Assembly (NCBI GenBank): GCA_030549495.1 | Contig: JAUIRK010001041.1 | Coordinates: 1,116,001-1,180,000 of the forward strand | Reading direction: 5' to 3' | From: Nectonema munidae | Lineage: Eukaryota > Nematomorpha > Nectonematoida > Nectonematidae | DNA: 64,000 bases | In this document: in pieces, positions 1 to 10,928 of the stretch | Layout of the letters: the number at the start of each line of letters is the position of its first letter | Position numbering within the stretch: position 1 is the stretch's first letter | Made by a program: the position numbers and the translations under genes | The notes under the pieces: model-generated | Seen by the model: only the letters and a program-made list of their open reading frames with translations | Databases searched by the model: none | Told to the model about the DNA's origin: nothing

Positions 1-194
<194 letters not shown>

Positions 195-432
195 TGATAA
201 AGCTTGAATATAGGAAGACAACTGTAGTAATATTATATATTATATTTTAGAAGGATTATATTATGTATTACAAAATATTTGCGAGTAATATAATAGGATA
301 ATATGACATATCAAAAGAATATTTCGAGGGAATAGGATTATTCAAGAATAATAATCACCACAAAAGGCGTTTCTTTCGCTTTCTGCTTGACATGCCATTG
401 GAAAATTATATCCCACGATCATACTATATATA

Positions 433-870
433 GCATTACAAGTCAAATGAAATGTTTTCAAATTTAAATGTTTTCAAATTCAAGGTGAAGGTTTTCAAGT
501 TCAAGTGAAATGTTTTCAAGTTCAAGTGAAATGTTTTCAAGTTCAAGTGAAATTTTTCAAGTTTTAAGTAGTTTTATTTTTGGGTTCGACTTGAAAACTA
601 ATTTTTTATTGAGTTTGAAAATATTTGATTTTTTGTTGAGTATATATTGAATTACACATCCTTTACAAATTTCTAGAGTTCTAAAAAAATTAAAAATGTA
701 AACTAAAAATTTATTTTTGTAAAAATATTTTCAAGTAGAATCTAAAAATAAAATACACTTAAAACTTGAACGTTACTTAAATTTGAAAACATTTCACTTG
801 AACTGAAAACATTTCATTTGCATTTGAAAATCACTTAAATTTGAAAACATTTCACTTGAACTTGTAATGC
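433..870. mobile_element. Fold-back MITE with ~21-bp subterminal tandem repeats
   Basis: Both ends read GCATTACAAGT inward and are flanked by TATA-rich DNA, so a TA or TATA target duplication is possible. Each arm carries several copies of a ~21-base unit of the type GTTTTCAAGTTCAAGTGAAA, and the right arm is the inverted counterpart of the left. The middle is AT-rich and has no coding capacity. This looks like a non-autonomous DNA transposon; the superfamily is not settled, since a TA target would suit Tc1/mariner. Confidence 0.72.
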
Positions 871-1966
871 TATATTATATTGCTTATTAAACATTATACT
901 TTACATAAAATAGGAATGTGAGCTTCCTGGATTAGCTTCTCCCACTAGTGTCATCTATAATATTTATATATTGCATTTTATTAAAGATCATGACGAACAA
1001 ATGTCAATAAATGGAACAAAAATTTTTCTAAAAATACTTATTATAAAATTAGATTAAAAATTTATTTACAAAAATAGTTTGAAAACTTTTTAACGATAAT
1101 GATTGTGTGAATCAGTTGATCAAAGACAAATGCAATAATCTTCTAGGCGTTTTTTTGTGAAAATTTTAAAGAAGCGACAAAAAAAGGTTTTCAAATTGTG
1201 GAATCAAATTTTCAAAATCGTGTTCCGATTACTTTACTCCTCATTACAAAAGCAAACATGTAAGGTTTTCCAATTTATTTTCAAACGAGAAAATTCATCC
1301 AGATTGCAACAAAGGTAATGCATTAGACTTCGAAGGAATTGATAACTATTATTTTAACTGTATAATAGTACTAGAATGTTCAACTTTTCGCTACCACTTA
1401 ATTGAAAAACAGTTATAGAAACATAAGTTCTCAACGCTAATCAAAATTAATAAAGGAACTTGACAAGTATGAAGATCTGACAGCAGGAAAGATAAGATAC
1501 TTTACTGTTTTTTGTATTTTGGCTGAAAATATATAAATAAATATACCAAATAATTTATTAAAAATATGGCTTTTAAAATTTTATCGATTCAAAGTTCATA
1601 TATTCCAATAATCTAAAAAAAACAATTTTCCAAATCCGGTCATGACTTCGTTCTCCTCGTGGATTAGGGAATCCCTCCGGGACTTTCTAAATCGTTACCG
1701 GGAGGACTCTGCCACACTCCTTTTTATCTGAAATGACTTCATTTTAACCTCTACATCAATCTTTTCATTCACCAGTTCTAAACTTCGTTCAATGAAATTA
1801 AATATATGCGTAAAATTTGATCAAAAAAAAGGTATAAATCATGATAAATTTTATAAAATATCAATTTATAAAAAAAAATAACAGCACCAAAAGATATGCT
1901 GAAGTATATAACTTATAACCCAAATTATTATAAAAAATATCTGCGTATTTTTAATATCGGCATGGA
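871..1966. other. AT-rich DNA, no gene seen
   Basis: There is no ORF or repeat end that I can support. A locally GC-richer stretch near 1640-1735 stands out from its surroundings but has no recognisable coding signal. Confidence 0.5.
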
Positions 1967-2176
1967 TTTGTTGGACGAATTGCAAGCAGTTAGCAAATTC
2001 GATTAGCTATATCATACTCGCCTAACAAATCCAATACCGGTCTCGACCTGTTAGGCCTCATAAGTTGGATGCAGTTAGAAACGTATGCATCCAACTCTTA
2101 ACACCCAAAAGGTCGCGACCGGTCTTGGATATAAAGCTAATCGAATTTGCTAACTGCTTGCAATTCGTCCAACAAA
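1967..2176. mobile_element. Palindromic (hairpin) MITE, 210 bp
   Basis: The arms 1967-2016 and about 2128-2176 are near-perfect inverted copies (TTTGTTGGACGAATTGCAAG and its complement at the other end). A second, shorter inverted pair (AGTTGGATGCA / TGCATCCAACT) sits near the centre, so the whole unit could fold into one hairpin. A small reading frame across the right half is a by-product of this repeat and not a gene. Confidence 0.78.
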
Positions 2177-2796
2177 CATATATACATTTATATATAACTC
2201 AATCCAAGCACCCAATCATTCAATCGTGTATTTTTTTTAATTTAAAATTACACTCTTTTATTAATAAGAAATGAAAAAAAAATCGAGCTTTAAAAGTTTC
2301 TTTTGCTTAATTTTCTTACTTGTTTCATTTAATTAAGATCCTAAAATTTGGCTCTGATTAATTAAAAAATAAGGATATAGATGTTATTAGTAAGTATTAC
2401 TTTTTAGTGAAATTAAAATTAAAATTTTTAATTATTTTGATAGAACTGAAAAAGATTCAAAGTAAGATAATAAAGATCTTTGAAATATAAATAGAATAAA
2501 ATTTTGAACTAAGGCAAATCACAGATGTGACCATTATAACAATTAAGATAATAAAAATTATAAGAATGGACACTTATGTTTAAGAAAAAACAAAACCGCT
2601 TTCGATATATCAACTTCTTAGTCGAGTGTATTATAGTATATAAATTAAAAAGGAAAATAATGGTAAAAAAACTATTTTAGAGTCAATAAATTCTTTTCTT
2701 CGTGAATCAAAAAATGAATAATAAAAACTTGCCCAAAATATGCGCTGTAAAAAGAAGGCCCAAAATTCCTCTGATAACGGCGAGTTTATCTGATTT
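2177..2796. other. AT-rich DNA upstream of transposase relic
   Basis: No gene is seen. The 5' end of the transposon carrying the relic at 2797 should lie here, but I could not recognise a terminal inverted repeat. Confidence 0.4.
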
Positions 2797-5090
2797 GTGC
2801 AAAATGCCAACAAAAAAAAACAAGTTATCGGTCGTTATGTTGAATTGTTTACAACGGAAAAAAGTAAAGATACCAGAATAAAGATGCTGTCAGAAGAATT
2901 GAGTAATTTATGGAAAGCCTTGAATTTCCCAACCGTTTCACACCAGCAAGTGTTGTCGAAAGCAAAAAGTGTTGTTGATCTTTATGAAAGCTATAGAAAG
3001 AGAAAGTCAGACAAAATAGAAGAGGAGATTAAGCATCTATTAGATGTGACTAAAACTGATGGTACATGGCTTTTTTCAGAAGATAAAAACCTCTACGATA
3101 CTCAAATTCAAACAGCCGGCAGAGTTGGATATGGAACCGAAAAGAAGCTAACATCAAAACGATTCATCCTTCAAAGCGCAAATTCATCGAAAGCACGTCA
3201 GCTCCGCAGTCAGTCGATTTGAGTAATGAAATACACGGATGCCGAAATCTCTGATTGCTTTGATGGTGAAAGCGACAATGACTCTATACCAGTGAACGAA
3301 AAAACAAAAAGGAAGAATAGCTCAGCCGCATCTGCCTCCAAACTTGTGAGTAAATATTCTTTATCAACAAAAAAAGCAGCAAAAGTTTGTGAATCACTCA
3401 AGCTGGATGGAATTAATTTAGATTCTCCAACTCAAGTGGGAGTTTGGAAACGAGTGATGAGAGACGCAGAATGTGTCAGACAAAAATTGAAAGTTCTTTT
3501 TCAGGTTGAAACATTTTGTCTTCATTTTGACGGAAAAATCATTTCCAAAACAGAGTACCAAGTTGTGTGCCTTCAAAATAGCGATCGAAAAATAAACGTT
3601 GCCATAATATTTGCTTGCAAAAATGGCCCTTCCAAAGCAATTTTTGAAGAGTGTGAATACTTGATGAACGACTTTAGTGCTTGGAAGAGTATTCAAATGA
3701 TAATATGTGATTCCACGGCAGTGAATACTGGTAAAGAAAATGGAGTTGTAGTGAAGTTTCAAAAGGCCATGATTGAGAAAGCTTTTCAAAAACCACAGTT
3801 TGTTGCTTGTCAACGGTATCCGGTAATTTCATCGCGGTAATTTCATCGTGGTAACTTCATCGTGGTAATTTCATCGCATAGTAAATTCATCGTGATGCAA
3901 TATATCGTTGGCATTTTCATCGTTATGTATTTTCATCGTATAGTGATTACATCGCGAGATTTATGGATTAACCATTACTTCCTTGCGGTGTTACAAGATA
4001 ATCGAAGGTTAAAATAGGTTAGAGGGATTTTTATGAAACTAAAAAAACACAAAGATTAATATATATTTATTATTTTTTTAAATTAAATTAGATACTTTTT
4101 TTAACTTTCCTTAAATATTAAGAAATTTATACATATTTCAAGGCTATTTAAGTCAGAAAGAGATATTGTTTTATTTTGTCATTATAGCCTGATAATATGA
4201 AAACCTTATATTTAAGAATTAGTTTTTTATGTTATATTAAGAACATTTACAAAAGTTCGTAATAAACTTAAAAAAATTATAAAGGGATATTTACAAAAAA
4301 ACATTGAGCGTCAAGCATAAAATTAGTAAGACGATGTAATTACTGCACGATGAAAATACTTGACGATGAAAATACCAAAGATGTATTGCATCACGATGAA
4401 TTTACTATGCGATGAAATTACCACGATGAAGTTACCACGATGAAATTACCACGATGAAATTACAGTGAACCCCTTGTCAACACCACGTACTAGATCTTGT
4501 TTCGAGACACATTATGGACTTTAATTTAGGTGGGTCAATCAGAAGCCCTCAATTGCCCTATGATTTTGTAAATGAAGTCGTTAACAAATATGAACTTTTG
4601 AAAGCTAATTATATGAGTTCGATACTGATTGTTTCTTGTGCGAGAAGCATTGTTGGAGGGATGATTTTAGGTTTTTGTTTGATCTTTGTGAGGCCTTTAG
4701 GTTTTACAAGGAAACAGACAAATGGCCTAAAATAGAATGGAGAAATCTGCCATCTCTCCACAATGCTAAGTGGAATTCCAGAGCTTCTTATGCCTTGATT
4801 GCCTTTTTTTTATTCCCAACATAAAAAATCAACTGGAAAAAATTTGTAATTTCATATCCAAAGACTGGTCTCAGTTTTGGTTTCATAACCAAATGTATGA
4901 TGAAACGACATATCAAAGCCTGCGAAACCGTATTCTTCCACAAAACTGCCCGAAAGCCATATCAACACTTGATAAATTTTTTAGTTCTGAAAGTTCCAAA
5001 ATAAACATACCAAGAACAAACATCATAGCAGAAAGAGGTGTGAAAAAATGCAAGAAATTGTCAACAATTCCCGATCAAAAAAACATTTAA
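2797..5090 (+). pseudogene. hAT-like transposase pseudogene, split by a MITE
   Basis: Residues 1-141 (2797-3219), a TGA stop at 3220, and the stretch from 3226 to 3814 lie in one frame. After the inserted element at 3815-4472, the same frame resumes across the target site to about 4640. The joined product reads ACQHHVLDLV at the junction, which resembles the CxxH block of hAT transposases. Upstream it has an FDGK segment and an IICDSTAVN segment with a candidate catalytic Asp. Downstream, WRDDFRFLF and WNSRASYAL lie in a second frame and the C-terminal part (to ISTLDKFF) in a third. The copy therefore has one stop, one insertion and at least two frameshifts. The family is a widespread animal transposase-like protein that I recognise by pattern; its hAT membership is inferred. 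The N-terminal third is unusually Lys/Glu-rich. Confidence 0.6.
3815..4472. mobile_element. Mutator-like (MULE) MITE with tandem-repeat inverted ends
   Basis: A 658-bp insertion flanked on both sides by CTTGTCAAC (3806-3814 and 4473-4481), a 9-bp target duplication. Each arm of ~150 bases is built from a 13-14-base unit, GGTAATTTCATCG, repeated about four times, followed by ATTCATCG variants. The right arm is the complement in mirror order. Removing the element plus one duplication restores the open frame of the surrounding transposase, which proves insertion. The middle is AT-rich and non-coding. A 9-bp duplication with long inverted ends points to Mutator-like elements; this class assignment is inference. 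Confidence 0.85.
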
Positions 5091-6888
5091 GAGGCAAGTT
5101 TCTAGCCACTAATCATTTTTAATATCTTTTTATAGTTGTTATCTTACTTCTATAAATAAATGATATTTTTGTGGCAATATTTGAACTTTATTGTTTTATT
5201 TTGTTAATTAAATCATATAATTTTAAGTTTTCAATCATTGCGCGCAAGGTTTTTTGGATTATTCAATGTAAAATTGATATTTTTTGAGCTTTAAGCAATA
5301 TTATTCATTGAAAAATGATACAGGATTAGAAAGTTAGAAAAGGTTATACCCCTAATAACCACATTAACATTTCACACTTTTAGGAGGTGAAAAACTTTAA
5401 ATATCAATTTACAAAAATAACTATTTCAAATAAACTGGAATACAAATAACAAATATAAAAGATCAATACTTCATTTTATGAGAGGTGAAGAGTTATGGCC
5501 GACTACTCCCCCCCCCTCTTCTTCCTCCCAGAATACTGATTAACTTAGCTAATTCTGAACAGAATTTTTCCATGTCAACATAACCAAATAAAAAAACTAT
5601 TGTAAAATATTTTTTAAGCGTGTGTCTTTGAATAGAGGAAGAAAAAGAAGATTTATTAATAATATTTGTCAATAATACAATAAAAAAAATAGTATGAAGA
5701 AAAAAAATAAAAACTAAGATTTAACAGTGGAATTGAACTTGAATTCTTCAGAAATGATCGCTATATGGCAGGTATATTAAAATTATGCACAAAAATGTAA
5801 CAGTCATAAAGTCAAAATAAAGTATTGAGAACTTAACAAAGGGTATACTAAAAATTGAAATTACATATATTACACATTGTAAATATTTACAACTAATGAA
5901 TTCAGTTATTACATGAGTAACAATTTTTAATGGAACATAAAACATCATAATTTGATAAAAGTAAATTATGCATAAAATTTTTAAAACATTTAAATAGTGG
6001 AAGTTTCTTAATTTAAAGGCTGAATGAGTACTAATTTCTTATAAGCTAGTAAAAAATTTGGTAAAGGTACACAAAGAGCACTTTCACTACAAACAAGTCT
6101 TGGTGCTGAATCGAACCAAAGATGTTGAAGCCACATATCTAACAAACTTTACCCACGTCCCTTTACTAAAGATTAACAACAATACAAATAGACTTTCTTT
6201 TACGGAATCCCACTTTACAAAACGCTCATTTTTAAGAAATGTTTTTTACAGCTAGAAATTGAAGGAACTCTTTATGCTGACAGATGAAAGTTAAGATGGA
6301 TGAAGAAATTGTTGAAAAAAAATTTTCTACAAAATAGGTAGATAAAACTTTTTTCATATTGAAGAAGGAATCAACATATTTGAAGAGTAAGATGCTCTAA
6401 TTACGAAAGAAGTTAAACTGTTTCTATACAAATTTAACAAAAGCTTAAGCTTATTACCGTCACATTTACAACGAACTAAGAAAATCTTTTAAACAGAAAA
6501 CTTTAGATAGTTTTTCCACGAAAGATAGCAATGTAAACAAAAAGTAAAAACAAAGTAATTTTTTTAATAAGATAATAATTCTTATTTTACCACATTTATA
6601 GAACTTCGGAATTCATTCCTAGAATGACACATTATGATTAGAGATTAATTGTTGACTTATCTTCTATCTCATCTGCAATAAAAGTGATACCCCACTTTAT
6701 GAAATCCTCACTTAACGAATTTTATCAGAAATGAGTTAGTTTGGAGGTGAGGTATACCTGTAAGTATATCCAGTTGTTTTTAATGACATTTAATTTACTC
6801 TAGAAATTATTGCATATAAAAAAATTAAAGAAATTGTATCTAATAGAGCTTCTGTCATTGAATCATGAAATTGTTTATTGTGTTCAAA
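5091..6888. other. AT-rich DNA, no gene seen
   Basis: Reading frames here (for example 5748-5948 and 6058-6255) are short, compositionally biased and unlike any known family. No inverted ends were recognised. A C-run near 5508 is the only local oddity. Confidence 0.5.
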
Positions 6889-7432
6889 TTTGATGATTTT
6901 TTAATCTAAGGAAAATTTTAGTTGAGTGGATTAATATAAACATTTCAGATAAAAAAAAATTCGTTGAATTAGTTAATTATTTGTTAGACTTGCTAGTTAA
7001 TATATTTGAATTTATTAAGATATTTTGGTTTTTCTAATTTAATATCAGATGATATATGCTCGATTATAAGTATGGTTAAAAGGGTGCAGCTTGAACTCTT
7101 TAGAAATTAATTCTTTTAAATCCAAAGAATGCTATTTTCTAAAAAATAATATATATATTCATAAAAATTTAAGTTTGAATCAAATAAAATTTACTATTTC
7201 TATAAAATAATTTCATATTTGATAATTGAAAATTTTCATTTATTCAATAAATTCAAATAAATTTTAATAAATAATAAATAATTTTTTGAATAAAGTGATA
7301 ATTGAAATTATCAATTTTTAATACATTTTCAAATTTGATGATTTTTTCATCTAAGGAAAATTTTAGTTGAGTGATTAATATAAACTCAAAACAAGAACAG
7401 ATAAATTTTTTTTCGACTTGCTAGTTAACATA
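6889..7432. repeat. Diverged direct repeat pair (~110 bp, spaced ~330 bp)
   Basis: The segments near 6889-7010 and 7326-7432 share a run beginning CAAATTTGATGATTTTTT, then AAGGAAAATTTTAGTTGAGTG and, after a gap, GACTTGCTAGTTAA. They are in the same orientation. This is probably a local duplication or two copies of an unclassified repeat. Confidence 0.65.
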
Positions 7433-7474
7433 TAGCATCGGTACTATAAATCATAGTAAAAATGTTAAAATTGA

Positions 7475-7758
7475 CAGGACACTTAATTTTCTCTTTAAAA
7501 TAAGTATGAATAACAAACTATTTTTTTCTGTGTTGTCAATTTTTTAGAAAAAGTTGTTAAATTTGGCGAAATATATTTTATTTTTGGCGTATATAAACTC
7601 CTTTTTCAAAGCAAATTTATATAGCTGATAAAATAGTGAAAATGAGATGTAAACGGAATAAGCATATAACACCATTATCATTTATATATATTTGCTTTGA
7701 AAAAGGAGTTTATACACTGAAACTATATAGTTAGCAATATCACTAATAAAGTGTCCAG
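7475..7758. mobile_element. Fold-back MITE with CAGGACACTT-type ends
   Basis: The outer ends are CAGGACACTTA (left) and, inverted, CTGGACACTTTA (right). Inner arms at 7592-7616 and 7690-7714 are exact inverted copies (ATAAACTCCTTTTTCAAAGC), and intermediate segments also pair. The ~75-base loop is unique. No clear target duplication was seen, so the superfamily is unassigned. Confidence 0.7.
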
Positions 7759-8215
7759 TTTTTTTTCTGTTATAATTTTTTTCACCTTATTTTCCAATGG
7801 GCATACTTGTTGGAGGTATTTTTTTCCAAAAAGTCTTCTATTTACCACATTTAAATGCAGAAGAAGAACTCTTGTTTATTCAACTCAATATTATTAAAAC
7901 TAAACTAAGAAATCAAATACATTTAAATACTTTAAAATGTGTATTGATGATTACCCTCATCGGACCACCTGCCTACCATCGTAGTTTTACAATTTTTGAA
8001 CCTATATTATTTTTCGAAAAAAAAACTTTTCAATCTCGAAAGCCTAAAACTTCACGAAATGTGCAAAATGCTTTATTTTGATGGAAAAATTTGAAAAAAA
8101 TTTTCAATGAATACTGATGTAAAGATCTCAAAAAAGGAAAAAGTAGGAAGTTGTATGAGTTGATCACAATTAGCCCACTTGACTACGATGGTAGTTTTAT
8201 TCTTTTCAAAATAGG
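7759..8215. other. Unassigned AT-rich DNA
   Basis: A short inverted pair, TACCATCGTAG near 7977 and its complement near 8178, flanks about 200 bases. The left half (ACCCTCATCGGACCAC) resembles, in inverse orientation, a stretch near 13400, so both may come from one old repeat. A 94-residue reading frame at 7797-8081 lacks any recognisable feature. Confidence 0.35.
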
Positions 8216-10020
8216 TACAACATAACATAAGATAAACATAACATAAATTTATTAAGTGAAAAAATAAGCTAATGAAAAGCTTGTTAGGATCGCATCAATA
8301 CAGAAAAAACAATCATGTTAAAATGTATTCAGCTATTTAAATATAAAAACCTCGTCTCTCCAGTAGGAATCAAGGCGATTTTTGAAAACGTTGAGTGATG
8401 GTGCATCCACAATGTCTTCAGGTAGTTTGTTCCAGTCATTTATGATTCCATTCGAAAAGGAAGAACTTAAAAATGCTTTTGCACATCTTGCTTTTTTGAA
8501 TTGTTTTCTATGGACTCTGGAGCTTCTTGAGGAGAACACGGGCAGAACACTAGATTTTATTTTCATATTTCCGTGAACTATATTGTAGGTCGTGATCATA
8601 TCGTTGCGCTTAAACCTATAGGTGAGAGATGGTAGAGATAACTTGCGCATCCTTTCTTCATATTCTAAATTCTGGAAGCCTTCAATCTTCTTCGTAATAA
8701 ATCTCTGCACTTTTTCTAAGCTTTTCATATCTTTAGCACGTGTTGGATGTGCTACTACATTGCCATACTCGAGGTGCGGGCGTATTAGGGCTTTATACAC
8801 TGGTAATGCTATATCGGCATCAAAAACAGAGAAGCTTTTATAAATTTGGAAAAAGACTGAATATGCTTTTGACGTTGCATTTAAGAAATGAGCCTCGAAT
8901 TTAAGGTCTTTGTCAAGAGTGACACCAAGGTCGTTGATACAGTCAACACGTTTTATGTCGTAGCCGCCAATGTAGTACCTGAAATTGTTCTGTGTGCCAA
9001 TTTGCAAGTGATTACACTTAGAGAAATTGAGATCCATCTTCCAGTCGTTGCACCACTGGTGAAGAGCGAAGAGATCGTTCTGTAAAAGTTTTTGCGATGC
9101 TTTTGTTGATACATTATATAACTTCAGATCGTCGGCGAATAATTTCAAGCTTGTTTTTGTTATAAAGGTCAGATCATTGATGTATAAATCGAAGAGTAAA
9201 GGACCAATCACGCTTCCTTGAATCACACCACTAGTCACATCGCACTCACTAGAAGCTTGTCCGTTGATAGATACGTGTTGCGTTCTATTTTTCAAAAAGG
9301 CCTTTATCCAATTCAGCACTTTTGGGTGTATACCATAGAAGCTAAGTTTTCTGAGCAAGTAAGTATGCGGAACTTATCAAAAGCCTTACTAAAGTCGAAG
9401 TAAAGAACAACAACAGTAGAGTCACTTTCTAGAAATGTTGTAACCTCGTTGTGGAATTCAAGAAGTTGTGTTATTGTGGACTTTTTCCTGAAAAATCCAT
9501 GCTGGTCACTTGTAATTAAATGGTTATGTTCCAAGTGATTAGTTATGCTTTCTGAAATGAGGGATTCTAAGATTTTACATAAAACCGATGTTAGACTTAT
9601 AGGTCTATAATTTGAGGGTAGTGAAGGATCTGACTTTTTCAAGATGGGTGTTACAATCGCTTGCTTCCAGGCTGATGGAACAACTCCCTCCTTTAAAGAA
9701 AGGTTAAAAAGCTTGGTTAAAGGCACTGCTAAAACATTAGACAATTTCTTCAACAAAAAAGGATGAATATTGTCATTTCCAGGAGATTTATTTTCGTTGA
9801 GTGAATCAAGTTTTTCCAATACTGACATCTCTTCAAGTACTAATTCGCTCATATGTTCCAGAATGTCAAACTTCTTAAAGGCTGTTGGTAGAGTTTCTGT
9901 GGTAATTGAAAAGACCTTTGAGAAATAACTGTTGAAAATTTCAGCTTTTTCTAGATTGTCTTTGGCTAACTTCCCATCAGAGTCTTTGATTACATTATGA
10001 AAAGAATACAATATGTTTTT
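8216..10020 (-). mobile_element. CR1/Jockey-type LINE, 5'-truncated
   Basis: A minus-strand non-LTR retrotransposon. The coding part (8333-10011) is a reverse transcriptase followed by the family's C-terminal region. The ~115-base 3' part ends in a short ATGTTATG/TTATCTT tandem tail (8217-8250), as CR1- and Jockey-like LINEs commonly do. The upstream endonuclease and any ORF1 are absent, and homology stops near 10020, which is typical 5' truncation during target-primed reverse transcription. I could not define a target-site duplication. Confidence 0.88.
8333..10011 (-). pseudogene. LINE reverse transcriptase, one frameshift
   Basis: The first frame (10011 to about 9370) holds the RT fingers and palm: SPGNDNIHPFLLKKL, NYRPISLTSVLCKILE and the first catalytic block YFDFSKAFDK. 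The second (from about 9375 to 8333) starts just after it and carries GVIQGSVIGPLLF, the catalytic FADDLKLY box, LGVTLDKDLKF and the C-terminal segment ending WNKLPEDIVDAPS...FKNRLD, which is characteristic of CR1-like LINE proteins. The break is the loss of one G between DFSKAFDK and the expected VPHTYLLRKL, in the sequence read on the minus strand. Otherwise the ~560 residues are well preserved, so the copy is fairly young. The RNA-templated DNA synthesis role is inferred from the family. Confidence 0.9.
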
Positions 10021-10329
10021 TTAATCAACACCACTCTGAAACTTCAAAGGTTATAAAAAATATTTGTATCAAGGAAGCTTAAAAATATTCTGAAGGATAC
10101 AGCAAAATATCCTAAAATAAGAAGAGTGGAAAAATATTTAAGTTAATACTTATAGCAGAGATTACAACCATTATACTTCATACGTTTCTTTATTATAATA
10201 ATTATAACTATTTTGCCTTTTTCAACTTGAAAACTTCAAAGATGTGCTGAAATGGAATAACCCCCGAAATTTACAGGTTTGACTTTTTACCGAAATGAAC
10301 TGGAATCGAGCAAAGAAAGTTAAATGTGG

Positions 10330-10462
10330 TGTGGTATTCTTATCGATAAGGCACAAATGCGCCGCTGGCATTGAGCTATGAATAATTTGACAGAGGCCAA
10401 TCTCGAACCCGGAACAACCGGCTCATGAATCAGCGCTCTAACCGATCAGCCACGCAACCACA
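10330..10462 (-). mobile_element. tRNA-derived SINE, copy 1
   Basis: On the minus strand the head holds a pol III A box (TGGCTGATCGGTTAGAGC) and a B box (GGGTTCGAGATTGG) at tRNA-like spacing. A body follows with the family core, CATAGCTCAATGCC then GCGCATTTGTGCCTTATCGA. The same core is found at about 29150 (+), 35530 (-) and 47750 (-). The tRNA part is not cloverleaf-perfect, so this is a SINE head and not a working tRNA gene. The 3' end is uncertain. Confidence 0.8.
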
Positions 10463-10928
10463 AGAAGGAGTCTGATTTGTTCAAAAATCTTTTATCAAGG
10501 AAAAAGGAGGAAAAGAAATTTATTTTAGTTGCAATGTATACAATAATAAACATATTCATATTTTCATTCAATTATACAAAAAAATACTACTGTGCATTTT
10601 CAAAAGAAACTGTTTTTCGATTCAAGTTTTGGAAAAATTTTTCACAATATACAAGCCCTGAAAGATTTGAAAAATAGTATCATAAAACTTTAGAAAATTT
10701 TGAATATTGAAAGAATTATTATCAAAACGTTGAGAAAATAAATATATCTTGATGTACTGGTGCATTAGCGTAACAAAAAGTTTTTGAGTACAGAGGGACG
10801 AACTCTGGACGAACTTAATAAATTCATACGTCAATTTAATTACGTGGAACAAATTATATAGTTGGTGAAATAACAAAGATTTTTCCAGGAATCGCTTCAA
10901 AGACTTCGTTTCTATGCTATCACTAGAT

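Noticed and set aside
2065-2274. 69-residue reading frame
   Set aside because: It lies across the right arm of the hairpin at 1967-2176 and ends in AT-rich sequence; a by-product of the repeat.
8382-9403. Several plus-strand frames of 60-75 residues
   Set aside because: They are antisense shadows of the LINE reverse transcriptase, whose motifs are unambiguous on the minus strand.
10395-10455. Possible tRNA gene
   Set aside because: A and B boxes are present, but the sequence does not close a proper acceptor stem and is joined to a body shared with other copies; it is a SINE head.
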